Part shown: positions 46,346-58,069 of the stretch, one piece after another
Numbering within the stretch: the stretch's first letter is position 1
Layout of the letters: every line of letters starts with the position of its first letter
Assembly (NCBI GenBank): GCA_023052935.1
Contig: CM041297.1
Coordinates: 103,698,063-103,762,062, forward strand
Length of the DNA stretch: 64,000 nucleotides
Direction of reading: 5' to 3'
Origin: Piezodorus guildinii
Taxonomy: Eukaryota; Arthropoda; Insecta; Hemiptera; Pentatomidae
Made by a program: the position numbers and the translations under genes
The notes under the pieces: generated by a model
Databases searched by the model: none
The model's input: only the letters and a program-made list of their open reading frames with translations
What the model was told of the DNA's origin: nothing

Positions 46346-46363
46346 TTGCCGAGCTAGCGGCAA
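46346..46363. other. 5' UTR hairpin in Jockey-A
   Basis: TTGCCG-AGCTAG-CGGCAA forms a 6-bp GC-rich stem next to the second GATCAGCTGAT repeat, about 90 bp upstream of the ORF1 start. Confidence 0.6.
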
Positions 46364-46590
46364 TCAGCTGATCAGTGACCCTTCTTTCACTTTTTCGTGA
46401 TTGTACAAAGTAAATTATAACTTTGCTTACCGAAACTTCTCCAATATTCACTGCCGTAATATTCCTGAGGTCTAGTGATGTTCTCCAGACTGAATTCTAG
46501 CGAATTCCTACTGAAAAAAGCAAAAATCTGAGAGACGATGTAACGTATGACTGTTATCATCGAGCGCATCAGCTGATCTTTCAGAAAAAT

Positions 46591-48310
46591 AACCCCGTCT
46601 TTTGAACCCGTTCTATTTTTTATTGGAATATGCGAGATTATTGAAGTTTTAAACATATAGAATTTATTTATTTCAAATCTTGGCAATATTCAAAGCTAAA
46701 AAAAAATCGAACATATTTAAAAGTTCACCTCTTACACGCTCAGCACTAGTGGAAAGTTAGACACGGGGCCAATAGACCCTGTACCGCAAATTGACAGACA
46801 ATTATTATTATTTATAAATAATGCTCGTTTCTGTTTAGATATAACTAATAGAAGTAACTTTCTTTCTTGGTCCTTTCCCACGCTTTCCAATTTATTGTCC
46901 TCTGAACCTTAAAAAAAGATGAAACAGAAAGTCTTCAGATGCCCCTATCCGTCACAAAAGCTATTAGACAAGTCCTAAAAATGCAAGTGCATCGTTACTT
47001 TTCGCTCTGTAAGATACAATTGGCACGTTCATGTTAACACCCCCATAACTTCAACCCAAGTCAAAGAAACCCTTCTTGAAAGAACCATACAGCGGAACCA
47101 GCCTAGAAACTTCTTCTCACCACTCTTCCCCAAAACCTTCTCTCCTATCCAGATACATTCTATCATTCTCTCTCAGTGAGTCTGAAGGTAGACTTCACGT
47201 GTGTAACCTTTACTAAAGAATAAAGACTATTTTCAACCATCTACTGTTGTGCGTTCGTTAATTCGCATGGAACGTGTTGAGAAGTTCAAATATATGAATC
47301 CATTGCAATCAGAATTATTTTTATAGTCGAGCGATAAGGCGTAACAGACTACTCTAAATGGCGATTAGAGTATAATACTTTTTGTATTTTGTTGAAATAA
47401 ACTTCGGACTGAATTCTAAAAGGAAATATTTTCACGCATAAACCTTAAGTTATTACTTCAAGTGTTTCTGTTTTGGTTTATTTGCCTAAAAATTGAAATA
47501 ATTTCTTTTAATTTTCAACTCAGAAATGATCTATAGTACAAATAATCAAAGCTTCGTATAGAGATTTTTTTTTTCTCGAATTCATCGTGTTTCTTGGATG
47601 ATCCAGCATCCTATGAAAGCGGGGCATTGTTTGGTAAGCAAACCAACTTGCTTTGTACACATCTCCTGCCCATCCCACTCTTTTCAAACTTTGTCTTATC
47701 TTGTTTACGCAAGGTCTCGATGATTTTTCTTATTTCTAACATACTGCCAACAAGTATCTTAGTATTTTATTCTATGCCAGTGGTCTTCGAACGTTTTGTC
47801 AAGTTTAAGCGAAATAAATAAAACATTTCCATTAACTTAAATCTCTCATCGATGATCCGATATTAAAAAAATAATAAATATTATTAACTTGCTCTTTTTT
47901 ATGGGAGTGATTGGTCCTAAACACTCACTCTTTACAGTTTTAAAATATATAAATTTTATTTTTTGTAAATCTTTTTTTTTATAACGAAACAGCAAAACAA
48001 TTGAAAATAACACGGATTTCCGTAAAAAAATTAATGTAATAGTGATGAAGTAAAGAATTTGAATGATTTTGCAATATAATCTCAAGACTAAAGGAACTAT
48101 ATTTTTAAAATTATAAACAAATATCTAATCAATCTTTCTAAAGACATTAAACGAAGGTTCATGAGAATATTTTGTAAATTGTGAAAATATAGCATCAAAG
48201 CACATTTAGAACGCCCTTTCTTCAGACAGGCTGTAATTTTACTGAATACAAACATTATATCATAACACAAGGACGTGTAATTGTCGTCACTCTATTATTA
48301 CTTATATACT
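46591..48310. other. AT-rich DNA with a possible LTR-like segment
   Basis: No coding sequence was recognised. The segment at about 47030-47270 starts TGTTAACACCCCC, is C-rich, contains AATAAAG and is followed by TGTTGTGCGTTCG, resembling the R-U5 style of a solo LTR. No matching second LTR or target duplication was established. Confidence 0.35.
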
Positions 48311-49213
48311 TATTGGGTTGATGCAAAATTAATGCAGGTTTTTAGTAGGTATTGTAAATACGCCATATCTTTACTTTAACCATATATATTTAATCAAAAT
48401 AATTTCCATCTGAATCAATGCACTTTTGCCAACGTTCAACAAGCTTTCTTATTCCACCAGAAAAAAAATCCGAATCCCTGGACTCAATGAAATCACGAAA
48501 AGAATTTTCAATGTCGTTCTGGTTTTGAAAATTTTTCTCCCTCAAAAAGTTGTCCAGATGCCTGAAAAAGTGGAAGTCTGTAGGAGAGAGGTCAGGTGAA
48601 TAAGGCGGATGTTGGAGAACTTCGTAGCCCAACTCGTGCAGTCGTCGAAGCGTTGGTTGTGCAACGTGTGGTCTGGCGTTATCGTGGAGCAGGATCGGCC
48701 CCTTCCGATTCATCAATGCTGGGCAAAGACGTTGCAATTTTTGAGTTCCGAGTTCCGCCGCCATTTCTCGTGTGGTTTTGGTTGGGTCTTCTTCCACTTT
48801 TGACCTCAGCTGGTCGTTGTCCAGAGCAAGATGACGGCCCCGACCTTCCTTGTCTTCGAGGTCGAAATCTCCTCTGCAAAACTTCTGGAACCAACGCTGC
48901 ACCGTGCACTCATTAATAGCCCCCTGACCCCACACTTCATTAATATTACGAGCTGTTTGCGCAGCGCTGCGCCCTAATTTAAATTCTAAAAAATAAATTT
49001 GACGAAAATCTCACTTTGACATTTTCGATTCAAGACCTTTGAACACACTGAACAAAACGATTTTACTAAACAAATTCATGGTGAAAGAGAGGGTATTAGA
49101 TAAGGTTTGTTTTGGTATAATAATGATCAATGTTAGGATTAGCTTTGTTTACACAATTGGAATTAAGATATTGCAATAGAGGAAACCTGCATTAATTTTG
49201 CATCAACCCAATA
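48311..49213 (-). mobile_element. Internally deleted irritans-like mariner with perfect 29-bp TIRs
   Basis: The element at 48313-49211 (899 bp) has matching terminal inverted repeats (TTGGGTTGATGCAAAATTAA.., at least 29 bp without mismatch) and TA on both sides (48311-48312 and 49212-49213). This is the signature of mariner insertion. Full mariners are about 1.3 kb, so about 400 bp has been lost, in the middle of the transposase. The perfect ends suggest it could still be mobilised by a complete relative. Confidence 0.95.
48390..49022 (-). pseudogene. Mariner transposase with internal in-frame deletion
   Basis: Counting from the ATG at 49022, 210 codons can be read. They include the N-terminal EFKLGRSAAQTARNIN, a helix-turn-helix region (TVQRWFQKFCRGDFDLED, DNDQLRSKVEEDPTKTTREM), then an abrupt join at ELG-TQKLQRL to the catalytic C-terminus. 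Second and third catalytic aspartates are present in LLHDNARPH and PTDFHFF with 34 residues between them (the DD34D pattern), as is YSPDLSP. The first catalytic Asp lies in the lost segment, so no transposition activity is expected. A TGA is present at codon 4; the frame downstream of it is open to the stop at 48390. The sequence style is irritans-like, similar to the Hsmar1/SETMAR transposase. DNA-binding ability could remain. Confidence 0.9.
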
Positions 49214-51293
49214 TTATTATTATTATTATTTATTTACTTACTCTATTATTAGAATTTTAGAATCTACAATTACATACGTCAAAAGAGCTTATTCTTTAAA
49301 AATTTAGACACTGTGCTTTTCCTAACCAACCTCCCTCCCTTACATAAACAGTCAGAAAAATAATATTTCACATAGACCCTTGCAACAGAGGGAAAGTTAC
49401 ATAATTAAAAAGTGTCATTTTCAGTGTAGTGAAATAGTTACTACTAAAAATATTTCGAGTCGGCTCAAAAATGGTGGCTATTTACTATTTGAAATATTAT
49501 CCTAGTTATTATATATGTCTATCGCTAAAAACGTTTTGAAGAGAATGGTATCGTGAAATAATGAAGAAAAAAGGTGTTATTAAAATCTAACATTTTATTT
49601 AATTAATTTTAATATCGATTTTTTTTTTAACGATCCTTTGCTATTACGGCCAAGGGAAACAGAAGAGTAGTTCTAAAGTTTATCAACCTAATATAACCTA
49701 AGTGGAAATCATAATTACTCTAATGACACTAAGCCAAAATAAATTTCAGCATATCAACACCGAATTCGAACTACTGCTATGTATTGAGAATACTGGGAGG
49801 AATAGAAATAATGTCGAATCATCTCAAATAGAACAGTTTCCGGGCTACAAGCAGAAACGTTTTTTAGAAGGGCTATACAAAAAATAGACCCCTCCACTCC
49901 TAAAGCCGGGATAGCGCAGGGCGCGAGGAGTCTTAGCTTGGAGAGGAGAAGAAGCGGAAGTCCAGCTACGGAGGAGGTCGGAGGGGTCAAGCCAGGGAGC
50001 AATTATGGAGATATGTCCAAAGGTACCTTTATGTTATATTATGTGGTAAATCGGAACCTCAGTATTCTCGATAATAACAATGCCCCACTGTACTATGTTT
50101 TATGTGTATTAATAATATGTACTATTTTATAAATAAATGCATATTATAAGTTAATTACTTTAAGCCACCTGATCCCAATAATAAATTGATTAACAAGATT
50201 CTTTTGGAAAAGAAATCCAATAGTTTTATAAAATAATAACAGAACATTTTTATAATAATTAATAAAGTTTCGAAGTCACCGCTGCCTTGGAAAAGTAGCG
50301 CCTGTAATATAGTACTACCATCACTTATTTCGGATTTATTAAGGCGACAAATCATTACATTCGACTACCATTGGCTCCTTGGAAAAGCTATCAAAAACAA
50401 TAAACAATTAATGCTCATATTGAAAGTTGAAATAATTATGATTTTCTGATTGTTTTTAATCATGAGGCACTGCAAAGAACGATAGCTATTCTCTTAACCT
50501 AAAAAATCAAAGGAATAAAGCCAATTTTTTTAATAACCATTTTTAAAATAACAATTTGATGAAACTCAGTTTTAGATTCTCGCAAGTTTTAGGGATTTAA
50601 ATATTTAGGATGTTTTTATCTATGTTTATTATCATTAGACGTGACAATAATATTAATTCATGTAATAGTAAACAATTATTACTTAAAAAAAAAAACTTGA
50701 AATTTCGGTTTTATTAATATTTCTTTCCCGAGCAAGACTCGTTACACACACACACACACACACACACACAGAATAAATTAAATATCTTTAATTTGATTTT
50801 TTTTAAAAATTGTATTGAACTGGTTAAAATAAATGTTATTATAATATATATTCCAATTATTCGCTTGGTGTGTTTTATATCCAAAGATCCCACACATATT
50901 TTTTAATTAAAGTTCCTTCGGAAATTTTTTTATTAAAAATATAAGACCAGAGGGAAAAAAATGTCTTTATTAATTAATAAAGCCAAGGGAAAGGCAAATA
51001 TCTCTCGTATTTAAAGTCAGTTTATTTATTTTCTTTTATTTTCACCTTAAAAGCAATTCCATACAATAGTGTTCATATAGTTATATTTTATATTAATGGA
51101 GAAATAGTAGACATTTATAATATATTATATAAATAAATAATATAATATTATCATTATTTAGGATCTTATTAGGATTTTACCCAGCAAATTTATGGAGAGG
51201 TAGTGGTTGAGATGAACCACAAGAAACAGCAAAATTTTCTTCGTTTTGATTTTACAATTTTAAAGTATTAAAATTAATATATTTTTTTCTATG
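49214..51293. other. AT-rich DNA with one GC-rich patch
   Basis: Positions of about 49890-50010 are GC-rich (GGGATAGCGCAGGGCGCGAG, GGAGGAGGTCGGAGGGGTC) and have frames on both strands without known motifs. The rest is low complexity. Confidence 0.45.
50743..50770. repeat. (CA)n microsatellite
   Basis: About 13-14 uninterrupted CA units. Confidence 0.95.
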
Positions 51294-51531
51294 GCACGTC
51301 AGGCCGTGTAAGCCCTTAAGCGCGTAGTGTAAACTCCTGAGAGAAAATACTCACCACGTTTCTCGATGAAATTTTATAGGGTAGGATCATCACTCCCTAC
51401 GCCCATTTTTGTGAGTTGCCACCAGCAGGCTGACGGGTCTTGTATGCCCGGGGGAGAGGCTGTGAGATAATGCCTATTTAATTATATCCCACCTGGACTT
51501 GGATTCGAACTCACAACGATCTTGTAAAATG
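51294..51531 (-). mobile_element. SINE-2 copy 3 (head truncated)
   Basis: In minus orientation the B box (AGTTCGAATCC) and body blocks (CCCCCGGGCATACAAGACC, GGGAGTGATGATCC) match copy 2. The A-box end is replaced by unrelated sequence, so the 5' part is missing. Confidence 0.75.
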
Positions 51532-51605
51532 ATTAATACTACACAATCTACTTTCGTATTAAATTTGGATGCAATCTAGCTAGTATTGAGCAAATCGTTT
51601 TTAAT

Positions 51606-51757
51606 TTGTAAGATTATCATTTTAAAAAATTATTATTTTATAAATTTATTGTTTTGTACATATTTTGTAAAACTTGATAAATATTAAAAATGTCCTAATC
51701 AGGACAGATTTTAATATTAACCAATAAAAATTGTCTCTGAAAAAAAATTGTAAGATT
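51606..51757 (+). mobile_element. 132-bp Jockey-A tail insertion, 10-bp target-site duplication
   Basis: The insertion at 51616-51747 carries only 3' UTR sequence of the 11.0-kb Jockey-A subfamily (TTTATAAATTTATTGTTTTG, then the hairpin TGTCCT-AATC-AGGACA at 51691-51706 and CCAATAAAAATTG). TTGTAAGATT flanks it at 51606-51615 and 51748-51757. Confidence 0.8.
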
Positions 51758-53099
51758 TAAGGAACAATAAGCTAAAATAGAAAAAAAATGTATTGTCATC
51801 GTTCATTCAATATTGTCGGAGAAGACGTCCCTAATGCTCGAAAAAATTTTATAGTCCAATTACACCAGTAATTTTTGAAGAAAAGGTTTTTGTTTTTTTT
51901 AATTTTTTCATAATAGCTCCTAAAAGAGGGATGAATTAAAACTCATATTGTCGAGTAAGATAGGGTGGAACATAAAATAAGGATAAGCATTTCAATCATA
52001 TCCATAAATTAGGTAAAGTAACCATGAAGCACTATTTGGTAAGATGAAAGCGACACTAAATAGATAAAACTAAAACACTGAATAGATAATTGATAAATGA
52101 ATAAACTTAAATAAGATAATGCAAGGATACTTAGATGTGTAAAGTATTCTAAAAATAAGTGCTTAGGTAACTAGGTTGATTGTTGTTTGAAATTCAAGCT
52201 CCAGAAAAAAAAAACTTAAGAATATCAAAATCAGTGGTGAATTCATGGAAAAAAAATATAAAAGATAGCAGTTTTTTGAGGTTTTATTTGTAACCTTATA
52301 TTTAGAAATAAACTTCTTACGAAAGAAGAAATATGAGAAGGATAAGTTGAAAAGTTTTTCAAAAAGGACAGTTATAGATATATAATTGTAATTTTTAGAA
52401 ATTCGAAAACGTCATTTCCTTTTCTATTAAAAAAAAATTCTTGAACACAAAGAAAATATTAAGTATTCTTAAAAATTAAAATGTTTTCATGTGGCGCAAA
52501 CATAAAAAAATATCGTCAATTCTTCAGAGTTGCTTTTCATTAGAAGTTATATTTGAACCCATTAAAAGAGTTTGTACTTAAACTCGAGACGGGTCCATTT
52601 CCTGTCTTGTCTGTAAGAAAAATAAAAAAGTTCTTGTTTTTATTTTCTTCACTCCCTTCTCCTGTTTCCACCCAATAGCAGGAACTAAACTGAGCTAAAT
52701 CTCTTCCCAGCCACAAGCCAAGATATAAATTTTATTATGGTTTAGAGAAAATGTGTAAATACTTTACTTAGTGAGAAATTTATTGGAACAGGTGAACGTG
52801 TTATATATTATTTGTTATATTCAATAATGAACCTTTGTAAACAACCTTAAAATTTTAAACAAATTTACATTGCTCGCCAATATTGTTCACCGTTCGCTTG
52901 TAGAGTTGTTGATTTTTTCGAAATTTTATGGCCGATGTCTGCATTTATTTATTTTATACATGTACAAAACGTAACATGTTTTATTGATTGTAGGGTCTCT
53001 AAGTCAAAGAAAAAATTTATTAAGGCAATGATTATTAGAATCAGTTCACAACTTTCTTTTTTTTTCAATTTTTAAGGAAGAAAAGTGGAATTTATTCTA
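51758..53099. other. AT-rich DNA, no gene recognised
   Basis: Low complexity; nothing supported. Confidence 0.5.
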
Positions 53100-53114
53100 G
53101 GAACTTCTGTCCAG

Positions 53115-53675
53115 AGTGTCTACCTGTTATGGCCGCTACTGATGTTCAACTTACGTATCGCTCCATGATTTTACCTATTACTCGAGTCACTGATCTTCAG
53201 CCTTCAAACTTTGTGAATGGTGAATTGTTAACCCACTGAACACTTAACAATCGTTAATACTGAGGTGAGTGCACTTATTTCACTAAAGCAAATTATAGAC
53301 TGGTGGCAGCCTGGAGTGGGGGGAGCAAGGCTCCTAGAAGATAAATCCTAATCCTTTTCATGTTTACAAGGTCTAGTTCGAGTCTCCTGTCATCTACGAC
53401 TAATAATATAAACATTTTGTGTATATATTTAAGTTTAACTTTTTTTTTTTTTTTACTCAAGACTTTTTATTTATTTTTCTAAAGACATTTTTTATTCTAC
53501 CATAAGACTTTTTTTTCAATATGTTTAATTTATTTAGTTTAATTATGCAATATGTTTCAATTGATATGTATATATTTTTGTAAATAGATATAGTAGCTAG
53601 ATTTTTCTTCTTTATTTAGGTAAATTAATATTAAAAGTTTATTTTTTTTTTCTCTTAATTCTTCTAATTTTATTC
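53115..53675 (+). promoter_or_regulatory. Jockey-B 5' UTR, presumed internal promoter
   Basis: These 561 bp lie between the target-site junction and the ORF1 ATG. Jockey elements carry their Pol II promoter inside the transcribed 5' end (family knowledge). The region is moderately GC-rich near the start and AT-rich near the ORF. No specific promoter element was proven. Confidence 0.5.
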
Positions 53676-55292
53676 ATGGATCTCGACATGAATACTTCCT
53701 GTGACGACTCGGCAGAGGAAACGCCCTTCTCGGAAATTAGCGAGTCAGATTCTCGATATTTGAAGCCGCGTCAGAAACGGCAAAGAGCTTTAAATCCTGG
53801 ACCTGGAGACTCTCCGAATAAGAAAAAAAATAAAGCGGCCAAAACCAAACAGGTTTCTAACCAAATAAATTCCCCACCAAAAACACGCAGTACCACTGCA
53901 GCCATCAAAAATGAGCATACGGCGCCGTCTACATCTACCACCACACCGTCTTCAGCGGCAGCACCATCGACCTCAACCGGCAACAATACTGTTGCAGCGA
54001 ACAACTCACACGTCATCCCGGGGCCCCAGGGGTTTTCTGATCCGGAGCCACCACCCATATTTGTTAATAATATATCAAATTTCATTACGTTTGGTCAAGA
54101 AATCGCCAACTTGATCGGACAGCCAAACTTTAGATGTTTTTCCAGACTGAGCGATATCAAGATAAATACTAACTCAAAAGAAAATTATAAAAAGCTCGTA
54201 ACCTATTTATCTACCAAGAACTACGACTTCCACTGCTACCAGCTAAGGCAGGAAAAATCATACCGAGTGGTTTTAAGGGGACTCCACACAACGACCCCCA
54301 CTGACGCAATTAAAAGAGCCCTGGAAGAGATAGGCCATACCGCTAGACACGTTACTTGCGTCTTGCACCCCTCTGAAAAATACCCCCTTCCACTATTTTT
54401 CGTGGATTTGGAGCCAGCACAAAACAACCCGAATATATTTCAGGTGACGAGGCTATTATACTGAGTCATCCGTTTTGAACAGCCCAGACAAAAATCAATA
54501 ATAGTCCAGTGCACAAACTGTCAAAATTTAGGACACACCAAGTCCTATTGTCACCATCAGGCCCGGTGCGTCAAATGTGCCGGCCCGCACACATCTGAAA
54601 ACTGCCCGAAATCAAGAAATGAGCCGGCAAAATGTGCTCTCTGTGGCGAAGCACACCCTGCCAGCTACAAAGGATGTGCGATTTATAAAAATCTATACAA
54701 ACAAAAATTTCATAGCCTGCAGTTAAAACTCACTGAACAGAAGAATTATACGCAGGCTCCTGTCGCTGACTCTTTGAACTTCCCAGACCTCAATCAACGC
54801 CAAGGTAACATCACTCACCAGACGACTACCTCAACCAACATGGTAAAAGCCACAACACCTCTCTCTACAATCACCTCGCAAAATCAACAGCCTCGACGAC
54901 AGGCGCCTCTAAAACCCCAACCCAGATCTCAAAACTCCCAATCTCAGCCTGAAGTTCCGCTCCAACCGATTCCCTCCCATCATCTGCCCTTACAGGCCAA
55001 ATTACCAACAGAAAAACCAAACCAAGTTCCACCCCGTCCTATTGTCCACACAAAACCAAATCCGCCTCCTCTATCATCCCAGAACGAACTTCCTCGTACC
55101 CCTCGACGGGTACAACCCACAAACAACAATCCTCCTCCAACATCTCATACTCATCCCTCTCCTAATTCAAATCCTCCTGACATTTTTTCCATCTTGAATT
55201 CCTTCCTCTTGGACCTTCAAGAAACTATCAAACCTCTTATCACCCTTCTCACGCGAATCCTTTCTGAAATCCCATTTAATTTCCAACGATGA
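53676..55292 (+). pseudogene. Jockey-B ORF1 (zinc-knuckle RNA-binding), one premature stop
   Basis: This would-be 538-residue ORF1 protein has an acidic/Ser-rich start (MDLDMNTSCDDSAEE) and a Thr/Ser/Pro-rich linker. A PRE_C2HC-like region follows (YQLRQEKSYRVVLRGLHTTT, PLPLFFVDLEPA), then three CCHC-type knuckles (CTNCQNLGHTKSYC, CVKCAGPHTSENC, CALCGEAHPASYKGC). A long Gln/Pro-rich region leads to the hydrophobic C-terminal block TIKPLITLLTRILSEI. A single TGA at 54462-54464 splits it at residue 263, just before the knuckles; the frame downstream is otherwise clean. Its last codons overlap the ORF2 start as ATGA (55289-55292). Confidence 0.9.
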
Positions 55293-57986
55293 GTATAAAG
55301 CCCCTAGCTGTCCTCTTGTGGAACGCTAACGGCCTACTTCAACACCGTGACGAACTCGACATATTCCTCCATGACAACCATATTGATATAGCACTACTGA
55401 CTGAAACACATTTCACTCAACGATCACGTTTTTACATACGAGACTATATTACTTACAGAACTGACCACCCAGACAACACTGCCCATGCGGGTTCTTGCAT
55501 CCTTATTCATAAATCCATTTCACATTCCTATGTCCCTTCTACTCCAACTAATGCTATACAATCGACCTCTGTATCCATTTCAAATCATCCTTCTCATGTA
55601 ACTTTCGCAGCTGTATACTGTCCTCCAGGTAATGCCGTTTCATTTAACTGCCTCAACTCCTTATTCTTTTCCCTCGGACCGCGCTTTATTGCTGGAGGAG
55701 ACTATAATGCTAAACACCAACGATGGGGTTGTCGAACATCCAATACCCGTGGAAATATCCTCTCCCGTGTTTCATCTTCAAATAACTATTCCATCCTCTC
55801 GCCCATGAATCCCACTTACTGGCCTACATCCCGAAAAAAAACATCCTGATATCCTAGATATATTCGTCACCTCCCAGCTTTCCTCCTCACATACATCTGT
55901 TAAATCCTTGAATGACCTCTCATCCGACCACAGTCCAGTTCTGCTTTCTTTGCATTCGGGCTTTGTTCCTATGCCAACCCCTCCTAAATTGATCCTTGGA
56001 CGAGTGGACTGGGACGGATTTCGGACAGACTTGGAGACAAAACTGGACTTAAGAATCTCACTAAAGAGTAAAATAGATATTGACAGAGCCGTAGAACAAC
56101 TTACTGACTCAATAGGTAGCAGCATACGTGATAACACTACAAACACCTACAACAATTACACTCAACAGACTAACCTGCCACAGCACATTCGAATCTTATT
56201 AAGGGAAAAACGAAGAGCTAGATCGAAGTGGCATAGGACTAGATACCCAGCTGACAAAACTATTTATACCACTCTGACTAACAAACTTAAAGCAGAAATC
56301 AGGAAATTCAAAATTCAAAACATACTGAATACGACAGAAAATCTCACTACGACTGATAAATCACTTTGGACTACCACTAAGAAATTACTTCAGTTCAAAG
56401 ATTTTAATCATCCTCTCCTCAATGAATCTCAATCCTGGACCAGATCCGATGAAGAAAAATCCCAAACATTCGCTCAGCACCTCTTTGAAACCTACAATCC
56501 GCATCCTAATATATTTAATCACCATCACCTTGAGTGCGTTGAAGCAGAGCTGGATATTCCACTCCAATTGGCCCTCCCTCCCAAAGCATTTCATCCTTCA
56601 GAAATCTCAAACATAATCCACAGATTACCTTCCCGCAAAGCTCCTAGACACGATCTAATCACTCCCAATATTCTAAAACAACTTCCCAGAAAATCCATTC
56701 TATTCCTTACCTATATTTACAATGCCGTTCTCCGAACCACATATTTTCCTAAATCCTGGAAGTTAGCCATTGTTAAAATGATCCCTAAACCTAAAAAGCC
56801 GCTGGAACTCCCTTCCTCTTACCGTCCTATATCTCTTTTACCCATTATGGGTAAAATCCTGGAAAGACTAATCCTTAAACGACTCTATCCTATCCTAGAG
56901 ACGTTTCAGATAATCCCGGATTACCAGTTTGGATTTCGCTCATCCCACTCCACCATCCAACAATGTCATCGTGTGGTGGATGTTGTCTCTTCAGCATTGG
57001 AGCGTGGATTGTACTGCACGGGAGCCTTCCTCGACGTAGAACAGGCCTTTGACCGAGTTTGGCACCCAGGACTGCTTTACAAGCTCCGAAAATTCCTTCC
57101 ACCTACATACTACCTCATCATCTAGTCTTACCTCTCTGAAAGATCCTTCAAAATAAACCACAATAGTTCCTATTCATCCCTTTTTACTCAGTCTGCTGGT
57201 GTCCCTCAAGGTAGTATCCTTGGACCCATCCTCTACACAGTCTATACAGCTGATATCCCAACCCATCCCAACACTTTCCTTTCTACCTATGCTGATGACA
57301 CTTGTGTGTTATCAGTCAATAACGATCCTACTATTGCCTCTCAAACTCTTCAATCCCATATCAGAGAGCTTGAGATATGGTGTCAGAATTGGAGAATCAA
57401 AATCAATGCCAACAAATCCCACCAAATTACCTTTACCCTTCGTCGTAAAGCTATGACATCCTGCCCTACAGTTTCCTTTAATAATATTCCGCTTGTTCCA
57501 GTTGAACAGATCCGCTACCTAGGACTACTACTTGACAAACGTCTAACATGGAATCCCCATACACGACTGAAACGACAAGAAACTGCCCGTCGCTTTCGCT
57601 TACTACAACACTTACTGGACAGACGCTCCAACCTTCCACTTATCTACAAAAGGCTCATCTATATCACCATCATAAGGCCTATCTGGACTTACGGAGTTGA
57701 GCTTTGGGGCTCTACGAAACCATCAAATTCTTCCCGTATTCAATCCTTACAATCCAAAATCCTTCGAAAAATCCTCAATGCTCCTTACTTTGTCACAAAT
57801 AAACTCATCCATAAAGACCTTAACATCACATATGTTGCTGATTTGGCCCGAACCAAGTATCAATCCTTCCATGACAAACTCCACTCCCACTCTAATCTTC
57901 TAGTTTCAATTCTTGCTTCTTCTTCAATTCCTGACAATCCTACGAGGCGCCTGAAAAGAAGATGGCCTCGAGACCTTCTAGTTTAG
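55289..57986 (+). pseudogene. Jockey-B ORF2 (endonuclease/RT), frameshift plus stop
   Basis: This is an endonuclease/reverse-transcriptase polyprotein homologous along its length to Jockey-A ORF2. Blocks are VLLWNANGL, LLTETHFT, GGDYNAKHQRWGCR, LSSDHSPVLL, YRPISLLPIMGKILE, FGFRSSHSTIQQ, FLDVEQAFDRVWH, GVPQGSILGP, YADDTCVL, IRYLGLLLDKRLTWNP and the terminal RRLKRRWPRDLLV. An A8 run at 55839-55846 causes a +1 shift in the endonuclease C-terminal part. A TAG at 57123-57125 interrupts the RT between the AFDRVW and GVPQG boxes. Both catalytic RT boxes are preserved. The start ATG overlaps the ORF1 stop in the -1 frame, typical of coupled termination and reinitiation. Confidence 0.92.
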
Positions 57987-58069
57987 TTACTTAGTGGAGT
58001 GATGCCAATGGGCGTTTTCTCTTCGCGTTTTTTTTCATGTATTTTATCATTATTAACATATTTACTTGT

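Larger units (their letters stand above)
41984..46590 (-). mobile_element. Full-length Jockey-A copy with 12-bp target-site duplication
   Basis: On the minus strand the element runs 46578..41996 (4,583 bp), flanked by TTTCAGAAAAAT at 41984-41995 and 46579-46590. From its 5' end it has a 323-bp 5' UTR, an intact ORF1 (438 codons), an intact ORF2 (894 codons) and a 3' UTR of about 260 bp with a hairpin and CTCAATAAA, ending in TAA-type repeats. The 5' UTR repeats GATCAGCTGAT at its very start and again about 205 bp later. No inactivating lesion was seen, so it is a candidate autonomous element. Confidence 0.92.

Noticed and set aside
49754..50132. Overlapping frames in the GC-rich patch as a host exon
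   Set aside because: Frames on both strands are equally open and neither matches anything I know. Kept only as an unassigned island.
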